The position numbers and the translations under genes are program-made. Shown here one piece after another: positions 5,636 through 10,420 of a DNA stretch of 10,420 bases. Position 1 is the stretch's first letter, and each line of letters opens with the position of its first letter. The DNA is taken from the NCBI GenBank assembly GCA_041623475.1, contig JBFJWU010000093.1, forward strand, positions 1 to 10,420. Reading direction: 5' to 3'. Below the pieces are notes generated by a model. The model did not search any database. It saw nothing but the letters and a program-made list of their open reading frames with translations, and was not told the DNA's origin. Source of the stretch: JBFJWU01 sp041623475 [NCBI: bacterium]. Lineage in GTDB: Bacteria; J088.

Positions 5636-7084
5636 ATGAGCGTATCGAAAGTCGATCTGGAACAGCGGGCTGATGCCGCAGTCATTGATGAACTGAAACA
5701 GACTCTGGAGCGTCAGCGCCAGGCATTCCTGAAGAATCCGGCGCCATCATACGAAGACCGTATTGCCAACCTGAAACGGTTGCAGAAGATGGTCCTGACC
5801 CACAAAGACGAATTGACCGATGCGGTCTGTGAGGATTTCGGATCCCGGTCCCGCCACGAAACGATCCTGGCCGAGATCATGACAACGGTCAACAACATCA
5901 AGTACACCAGGAAGCGCCTGCACAAGTGGATGCGGCCCCGCAAGCGACATGTGGATGTGACGTTCCAGCCTGCCAAGGCCAAGGTCATTTACCAGCCGAA
6001 GGGCGTCGTCGGCATTGTCTCGCCGTGGAATTACCCGGTCCAGTTGGCATTGGTCCCGCTGGCCACAGCCCTGGGTGCCGGCAACCGCGCGATTATCAAA
6101 CCGTCAGAAATCACGCCGAAAACCTCTGAAGTCATGAAACGCCTGATCGCCGAAACATTCAGTCCCGAAGAAGTCCACGTTGTCACCGGGGGCCCGGACC
6201 TGGGTGCCGAGTTCAGCGGCCTGCCGTGGGACCATCTGTTCTTTACCGGTTCGACCCAGCTGGGACGCCTGGTTATGAAAGCCGCCGCCGAAAACCTGAC
6301 CCCGGTAACCCTGGAGCTGGGCGGCAAATCGCCGTTGATCGTCCACAAGTCGTATCCGGTTGACCGCGCCGCAAAGCGAATCGTGTCTGGCAAGTATTTC
6401 AATGGCGGCCAGACGTGCGTTGCGCCGGATTACATTCTGGTCCACGAAAGCAAAGTGGACAGCCTGGTCAACGCCATCCGCGACGAAATCCACGCCTGTT
6501 ATCCGACGATCGCCGACAACCGCGACTATACAGCCGTCGTGAACGAGCGGCATTATGCACGGCTGCAGTCGCTGCTGAAGGACGCCCAGGACAAGGGCGC
6601 GACCGTCGTTGAAATCAACCCCGCTAATGAAAAAGTCGACGAGTCAACGGGCAAAATTCCGCCGACCGTCCTCCTGAACACCAATGACGACATGTCGGTG
6701 ATGCAGGACGAAATCTTTGGCCCGCTGCTGCCGATCCTGCCCTACGACAAACTGGACGAGGCACTGGACTATGTCAACCAGCGGCCGCGCCCCCTGGCGT
6801 TGTACTACTTTGACGACGACGCATCGCGCGCCGACATGGTGTTACAAAACACGGTGTCCGGTGGTGCCTGCATCAACGAAACTGTGATGCACGTCGCCAC
6901 CGACGACCTGCCGTTTGGCGGCGTTGGCGACAGCGGCCTGGGTGCCTATCACGGCTACGAAGGATTCGAGACCTTTTCTCACAAAAAGGCGGTCCTGATG
7001 AAAGGCCGGTTCAACTCGGCCAACATGCTGGCCCCGCCGTACGGCCCCAAAATCGAACGGATCATCAAGTTTATGGTCGGCTGA
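5636..7084 (+). CDS. Aldehyde dehydrogenase, coniferyl-aldehyde-dehydrogenase-like
   Basis: A complete 482-residue NAD(P)-dependent aldehyde dehydrogenase, which oxidises an aldehyde to its acid. Catalytic features are present: SPWNYPV with Asn132, LELGGKSP with general base Glu227, and FNGGQTCVAPDY with nucleophile Cys261. FTGSTQLGR (cofactor loop), EIFGPLLPI and LPFGGVGDSGLGAYHG near the C-terminus fit the coniferyl aldehyde dehydrogenase (CalB) / class-3 ALDH branch, whose members are about this long. The start is well supported by GAGGGG 5 nt before the ATG. The C-terminal stretch (KIERIIKFMVG) is common in class-3 enzymes. A palindromic operator lies 22 nt upstream and a strong terminator follows, so it can be a single-gene unit. 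Next to an oxygenase and a CoA ligase it could convert a cleavage-derived aldehyde to the ligase substrate (inference). The coniferyl name reflects family resemblance, not proven substrate. Confidence 0.92.
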   Translation: MSVSKVDLEQRADAAVIDELKQTLERQRQAFLKNPAPSYEDRIANLKRLQKMVLTHKDELTDAVCEDFGSRSRHETILAEIMTTVNNIKYTRKRLHKWMRPRKRHVDVTFQPAKAKVIYQPKGVVGIVSPWNYPVQLALVPLATALGAGNRAIIKPSEITPKTSEVMKRLIAETFSPEEVHVVTGGPDLGAEFSGLPWDHLFFTGSTQLGRLVMKAAAENLTPVTLELGGKSPLIVHKSYPVDRAAKRIVSGKYFNGGQTCVAPDYILVHESKVDSLVNAIRDEIHACYPTIADNRDYTAVVNERHYARLQSLLKDAQDKGATVVEINPANEKVDESTGKIPPTVLLNTNDDMSVMQDEIFGPLLPILPYDKLDEALDYVNQRPRPLALYYFDDDASRADMVLQNTVSGGACINETVMHVATDDLPFGGVGDSGLGAYHGYEGFETFSHKKAVLMKGRFNSANMLAPPYGPKIERIIKFMVG

Positions 7085-7111
7085 CCGCCTGGCCAATTCG
7101 GTTATGACCCG

Positions 7112-7154
7112 CCGGCCCGTCGGAACCATCGTTCCTGCGGGCCGGTCCTATTTT
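7112..7154 (+). terminator. Strong hairpin terminator after the aldehyde dehydrogenase gene
   Basis: CCGGCCCG (7112-7119) pairs with CGGGCCGG (7138-7145). Inside it GGAAC (7122-7126) pairs with GTTCC (7131-7135) around a CATC loop, with a 2x2 internal mismatch between the stems. A TCCTATTTT tail follows. It separates the ALDH gene from the DsbD-family gene. Confidence 0.75.
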
Positions 7155-7215
7155 GTAAGAAACCTGGCCTCTGTCGTTACCCACCCCTGGCGCCCTGCAC
7201 ACTGGACCTGAAACC

Positions 7216-9468
7216 GTGAAGCTGCATTTACTGTCCGCACTGCTGGCAACATTGATCGCCTCCCCCGGGCTGGCGGATTTCCAGCAGCCACAGGGCGACC
7301 AGGAACTGGACATCGCCTGGGGGGCAATGGACGAACGTGGACTGTATCATTCCAGCGCGCGGCTGGTCGCCGATGTATCGGCAATTGCACCCGGCGACTC
7401 GTTCAACGTCGGCGTCCTGATTCGCCTGGATACCAACTGGCACACCTACTGGCGGAATCCCGGCGAGGCAGCCCTGCCGGCCAGGATCGACTTTGCCAGC
7501 ACCGGGGCCGGATTCGGCCAATTGAAATGGCCCGCGCCAACCGCTTTTGACGAAGGCGATGGCATGTTCATCACCTACGGTTACAAGGACCACGTCCTGC
7601 TGTCTGCGCCGGCCAAAGCCGGCAGTGCCGATGGTGGTCAGCTGGACATCCGCGCATCCGTAACCTATCTGGTTTGCGAACTGCAATGTGTACCCGCGTT
7701 TGGCGAACTGCAATTGTCCATCCCGATTGCCGACAGGACAGAGCATGGCCCTGACGCCCACTTGTTTGCGAAGGCCTTTGCCGCCTTGCCGATCACGGCA
7801 GCGGGCACCGGACTCCGAACGTCCGCCAGCTATGCGGCCCTGCCGACCGGGCCGGGCCAGGACTTCATGGGCCGCCTGCGGGTTGACCTGTGTGGGCCGG
7901 GCGGAGACCCGGATTGCACGTTTGCCGCGCTGCCAGTGGACCCGCCATGGGGAACCCTGATCCTTGCCCACGCGCCGTCACTGGAATTACGGGTTCAAGA
8001 TGTTCGCAGACTGGACCAGGCTGATGACGCGTGGGAGATCCTCGTTGACGGCAAAAGTATTGCGCCCTACGAGGGGCCAGCAACCGGAATTGCAGGCCTG
8101 TTGTATGTAGCAACCGCTGGTGGCCAGCAAGCGATTGAAGTCGAGTTTCCTGTTACGGCATCGGTCACTACGGGCACACCCCAGGCAATATCAGCGTTTC
8201 TGTCCGATGTCGCTATGGCTGGTTCCGGCCCTGCGGGCGCCAGTGCCGAGCCTGTTGACTTGTGGACAATCCTGCTTTTTGCGTTTCTGGGCGGCATCAT
8301 CCTCAACCTGATGCCCTGCGTATTTCCTGTGTTGGCGCTTAAAGTCGCAGCGTTCGCCGAACTGGTCCATGAGGACCGCAGCGGCCGGTTTATTCACGGC
8401 CTGGCCTATACTGCGGGCGTTGTTGGCAGCATGCTGCTGCTTGGGTTTGTTGTCGTGGCCCTGAAATCAGCAGGCACCGCCGTTGGCTGGGGGTTCCAGT
8501 TCCAGCACCCGGCATATATTGCTGTCGTTGCCGCAGTTGTAACCGTTTTCACACTGAATCTGTTGGACGTCTTTGTCATCGGCGTAACCGCCGGTTCGGC
8601 CGTGCGCCGCACGGACAGCCTGACCGGGACTCCGCGGAGTATCGCCGAAGGAGTCCTGACCGTCATCCTGGCGACTCCGTGCTCGGCCCCGTTTCTGGGC
8701 TCGGCAATGGGCCTGGCGCTGGCCGGGTCCGGTGCGGTCACGTTTGCCGCATTTGCTGCCGTCGGGCTGGGTCTGGCATTTCCATTCGTCGGATTGACAT
8801 TCGTTCCCGGTGTCGCCCGGCTGTTGCCCAGTCCGGGACCCTGGATGGGGCGTGTAAAAAAGATCCTGGCGCTGTTGCTGCTGGCCACGATCATCTGGCT
8901 GGCGTGGTTGATGCTCCAGGCCTACGGCACATCAGGCCTGGTACGGATGCTGGCATTCCTGGTCGCCGTGTCTGCAGCAACCCTGGTCTTTGGCAAGGTT
9001 CAGTTCAAGGCGGGCCGCGACAAATGGACACCGGTCGGGATCGCAACGGCACTTGTTGTGGCGGTGTCGGTATTCAGCCTGCGATTTGGCGAACCGGCCG
9101 CCGTCCCGACAGAATCACTGAGGGGCAGCCCCTGGTCTGCAGAAGCCGTCCAGAGCAACCTGGCCAACGGCAATCCGGTCCTGGTCGACTTTACCGCCGA
9201 CTGGTGCATCACCTGCAAAGTCAACGAAAGCTCGGTCCTGGACTCGGACGCGGTCCAGGATGCCATCCAGGAGACCGGCACCGTCGTCCTGATTGCAGAC
9301 TGGACCACCCCGGACGAACTGATTCGCAAAGAACTGGCTCGCTTCGGTCGTGGCGGTGTCCCCATGTACCTGGTCTACAGCCCGTCGGCCCCCGACAACC
9401 CAAACCTGCTGCCCGAACTCATCACCCGCAGTATGGTCATCAAAGCGCTGGAACAAGCCGCGAACTAG
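7216..9468 (+). CDS. DsbD-family (ScsB-like) membrane protein-disulfide reductase
   Basis: A 750-residue inner-membrane protein that should carry electrons from cytoplasmic thioredoxin to periplasmic thiol proteins. Modules in order: signal peptide (residues 1-20, ending GLA), periplasmic N-domain to about 345 with the Cys pair YLVCELQCVP (Cys154, Cys158), a DsbD membrane domain of about eight helices (about 350-625) with the redox cysteines in LMPCVFP (Cys368) and TPCSAPF (Cys489), and a C-terminal thioredoxin-like domain with WCITCK (Cys664, Cys667). All three relay pairs are intact. The size and large N-domain resemble ScsB-type proteins more than the shorter classical DsbD. A further pair, Cys226 and Cys234, is unusual. 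The start is GTG with only a weak Shine-Dalgarno sequence; it is chosen because it alone gives a full signal peptide. No obvious partner thiol protein is adjacent, and the downstream gene is convergent. Confidence 0.93.
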   Translation: MKLHLLSALLATLIASPGLADFQQPQGDQELDIAWGAMDERGLYHSSARLVADVSAIAPGDSFNVGVLIRLDTNWHTYWRNPGEAALPARIDFASTGAGFGQLKWPAPTAFDEGDGMFITYGYKDHVLLSAPAKAGSADGGQLDIRASVTYLVCELQCVPAFGELQLSIPIADRTEHGPDAHLFAKAFAALPITAAGTGLRTSASYAALPTGPGQDFMGRLRVDLCGPGGDPDCTFAALPVDPPWGTLILAHAPSLELRVQDVRRLDQADDAWEILVDGKSIAPYEGPATGIAGLLYVATAGGQQAIEVEFPVTASVTTGTPQAISAFLSDVAMAGSGPAGASAEPVDLWTILLFAFLGGIILNLMPCVFPVLALKVAAFAELVHEDRSGRFIHGLAYTAGVVGSMLLLGFVVVALKSAGTAVGWGFQFQHPAYIAVVAAVVTVFTLNLLDVFVIGVTAGSAVRRTDSLTGTPRSIAEGVLTVILATPCSAPFLGSAMGLALAGSGAVTFAAFAAVGLGLAFPFVGLTFVPGVARLLPSPGPWMGRVKKILALLLLATIIWLAWLMLQAYGTSGLVRMLAFLVAVSAATLVFGKVQFKAGRDKWTPVGIATALVVAVSVFSLRFGEPAAVPTESLRGSPWSAEAVQSNLANGNPVLVDFTADWCITCKVNESSVLDSDAVQDAIQETGTVVLIADWTTPDELIRKELARFGRGGVPMYLVYSPSAPDNPNLLPELITRSMVIKALEQAAN

Positions 9469-9504
9469 GAGCGAGCGCGACTCGCCCAATCAAAAGAACG
9501 CCGG

Positions 9505-9632
9505 TAGGCGCACAGATTTGCGGCAAATCGTGCGATGCCCGCAAGACGCGGCACCGCAGCAATAGCAGCGCTATTGCGAGGACGGCTGAGCGAGGACAGC
9601 GCCGCAGATTGCGTGAAGCTGCGCGCCGCCTA
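9505..9632. repeat. 128-bp quasi-palindromic three-hairpin intergenic element
   Basis: It fills most of the gap between two convergent genes. The ends are TAGGCG (9505-9510) and its reverse complement CGCCTA (9627-9632). The midpoint coincides with a perfect hairpin, GCAATAGC-AGC-GCTATTGC (9559-9577). A left hairpin (9510-9533) has GATTTG/CAAATC arms and outer GCAC/GTGC arms with one bulged base. A right hairpin (9599-9626) has CGCAG/CTGCG plus GCG/CGC with one bulged base. GCGAGGAC is directly repeated at 9576-9583 and 9590-9597. There are no T tracts. It looks like a repetitive extragenic palindrome or MITE-like unit, or a structured 3' end serving both genes. The right end includes the TAG stop of the SDR gene. 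No second copy is in the window. Confidence 0.55.
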
Positions 9633-10420
9633 GACGAAAAAGTCGGGGACAGGCGTAGTCCCCGGCGTCACCAGATACTGATCAAAGTCCGTCACCCCGG
9701 CTTCGGCCAGAATATCGTCGTCGATACAGAAATTACCGGTGAATTCGCGACTGTCTTTGGTCAGGATCACGTGGGCTGCGTCGGCCAGGATCTCAGGCGT
9801 TCGCGATTGGCTGGCCATGGCCTCGCCACCAAGCAGGTTACGGACGGCGGCGGTATCGATGGTTGTGCGAGGCCACAGGGCGTTGAACGCAATCCCCGCA
9901 GACCGGTATTCACCGGCCATGCCCAGCACGCACATGCTCATCCCGAACTTTGCCATGGTGTACGCGACGTGCGGCGCAAACCAGCGCTCTTCCATGTTCA
10001 GGGGCGGGGACATATTCAGGACGTGGGGATTATCCGCCTTGCGCAGGAACGGAATGCAGGCTTTGGAGCAAAGGAATGTCCCGCGCGTATTGACGTGATG
10101 CATCAGGTCGTAGCGCTTCATTTCCGTCGCTTCGGTTCCGGTCAGGCTGATGGCACTGGCGTTGTTGATCAGGATGTCGATACCACCAAATTCGTCCGCT
10201 GTTTTCTGGACCGCGTCAACAACCTGGGCTTCGTCACGAACATCGACAATCAGCGGCAGCGCCTTGCCACCCGCGGCCTCGATTTCCTCGGCGGCGGTGT
10301 AGATTGTTCCCGGCAGTTTCGGATGCGGCTCGGCAGTCTTTGCGGCGATGGCAATATTCGCGCCGTCTTTGGCGGCCCGCAACGCGATCGCCTTGCCGAT
10401 CCCACGACTTGCACCTGTAA
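9630..10420 (-). CDS. HSDL2-like short-chain dehydrogenase/reductase, N-terminus beyond the window
   Basis: The frame runs unbroken to the right edge and already contains the cofactor loop TGASRGIG (10418-10395), so only about a dozen N-terminal residues are missing. The TTG at 10382 lies inside the Rossmann fold and is not the start. Diagnostic segments are TAEPHPKLPGTIYTAAEEIE, LPLIVDVRDE, NNASAISLT, SKACIPFLRK, NMSPPLN (likely catalytic Ser), YTMAKFGMS (catalytic Tyr at 9962-9960 and Lys at 9950-9948) and NALWPRT. These closely resemble the SDR domain of hydroxysteroid dehydrogenase-like protein 2 (HSDL2). Unlike the animal protein it ends without an SCP2 lipid-transfer domain. It is probably an NAD(P)-dependent oxidoreductase of a lipid alcohol or ketone; substrate unknown. 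It converges on the DsbD-family gene, and its stop lies within the 128-bp element. Confidence 0.9.
   Translation of the reverse strand, partial: TGASRGIGKAIALRAAKDGANIAIAAKTAEPHPKLPGTIYTAAEEIEAAGGKALPLIVDVRDEAQVVDAVQKTADEFGGIDILINNASAISLTGTEATEMKRYDLMHHVNTRGTFLCSKACIPFLRKADNPHVLNMSPPLNMEERWFAPHVAYTMAKFGMSMCVLGMAGEYRSAGIAFNALWPRTTIDTAAVRNLLGGEAMASQSRTPEILADAAHVILTKDSREFTGNFCIDDDILAEAGVTDFDQYLVTPGTTPVPDFFV

Noticed and set aside
9471-9485. GCGAG/CTCGC hairpin right after the DsbD-family stop as a terminator
   Set aside because: The stem has only 5 bp and no T tract. The nearby symmetric element is a better candidate for the transcript end.

Overview
The window (about 60% G+C by eye) looks like an ordinary chromosomal stretch of a Proteobacterium. 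I lean to a marine or environmental Gammaproteobacterium, because of the mix of a DsbD/ScsB-type reductase, an MpaB-family oxygenase, a coniferyl-aldehyde-dehydrogenase-like ALDH, a long-chain acyl-CoA synthetase and an HSDL2-like SDR. Taxonomy is inferred from protein character only. There is no rRNA, tRNA, transposase, integrase or CRISPR array. Coding density is high and no gap exceeds 300 bp.

Layout. (1) 1-2100, minus: an atypical Hsp70, cut by the left edge, with a normal ATPase domain and a recognisable substrate-binding beta domain. The helical lid is replaced by a low-complexity tail holding 15 tandem copies of an acidic hexapeptide. (2) 2261-3517, minus: a DUF2236/MpaB/Lcp-type haem oxygenase. 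(3) 3518-3746: a divergent control region with a perfect 28-bp palindrome that supplies the -35 box of the oxygenase promoter. (4) 3747-5555, plus: a long-chain acyl-CoA synthetase, followed by a hairpin. (5) 5596-5613: a second palindrome, just before 5636-7084, plus, an aldehyde dehydrogenase, followed by a strong hairpin terminator. (6) 7216-9468, plus: a complete three-module DsbD-family protein-disulfide reductase. (7) 9505-9632: a quasi-symmetric, three-hairpin intergenic element between convergent genes. (8) 9630-10420, minus: an HSDL2-like short-chain dehydrogenase, cut at its N-terminus by the right edge.

How the genes may work together. Oxygenase, aldehyde dehydrogenase and acyl-CoA ligase form a logical series: oxidative C=C cleavage to an aldehyde, oxidation to the acid, activation to the CoA thioester. 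The HSDL2-like SDR would also fit lipid or isoprenoid metabolism. This is inference from families and position; the substrate cannot be read from the sequence. A 16-nt motif (GTTAGAATANNTATTC) occurs in the same orientation upstream of both the Hsp70 and ALDH genes, suggesting a shared regulator. The most unusual items are the repeat-tailed, lid-less Hsp70, the two operator-like palindromes, and the 128-bp symmetric element.
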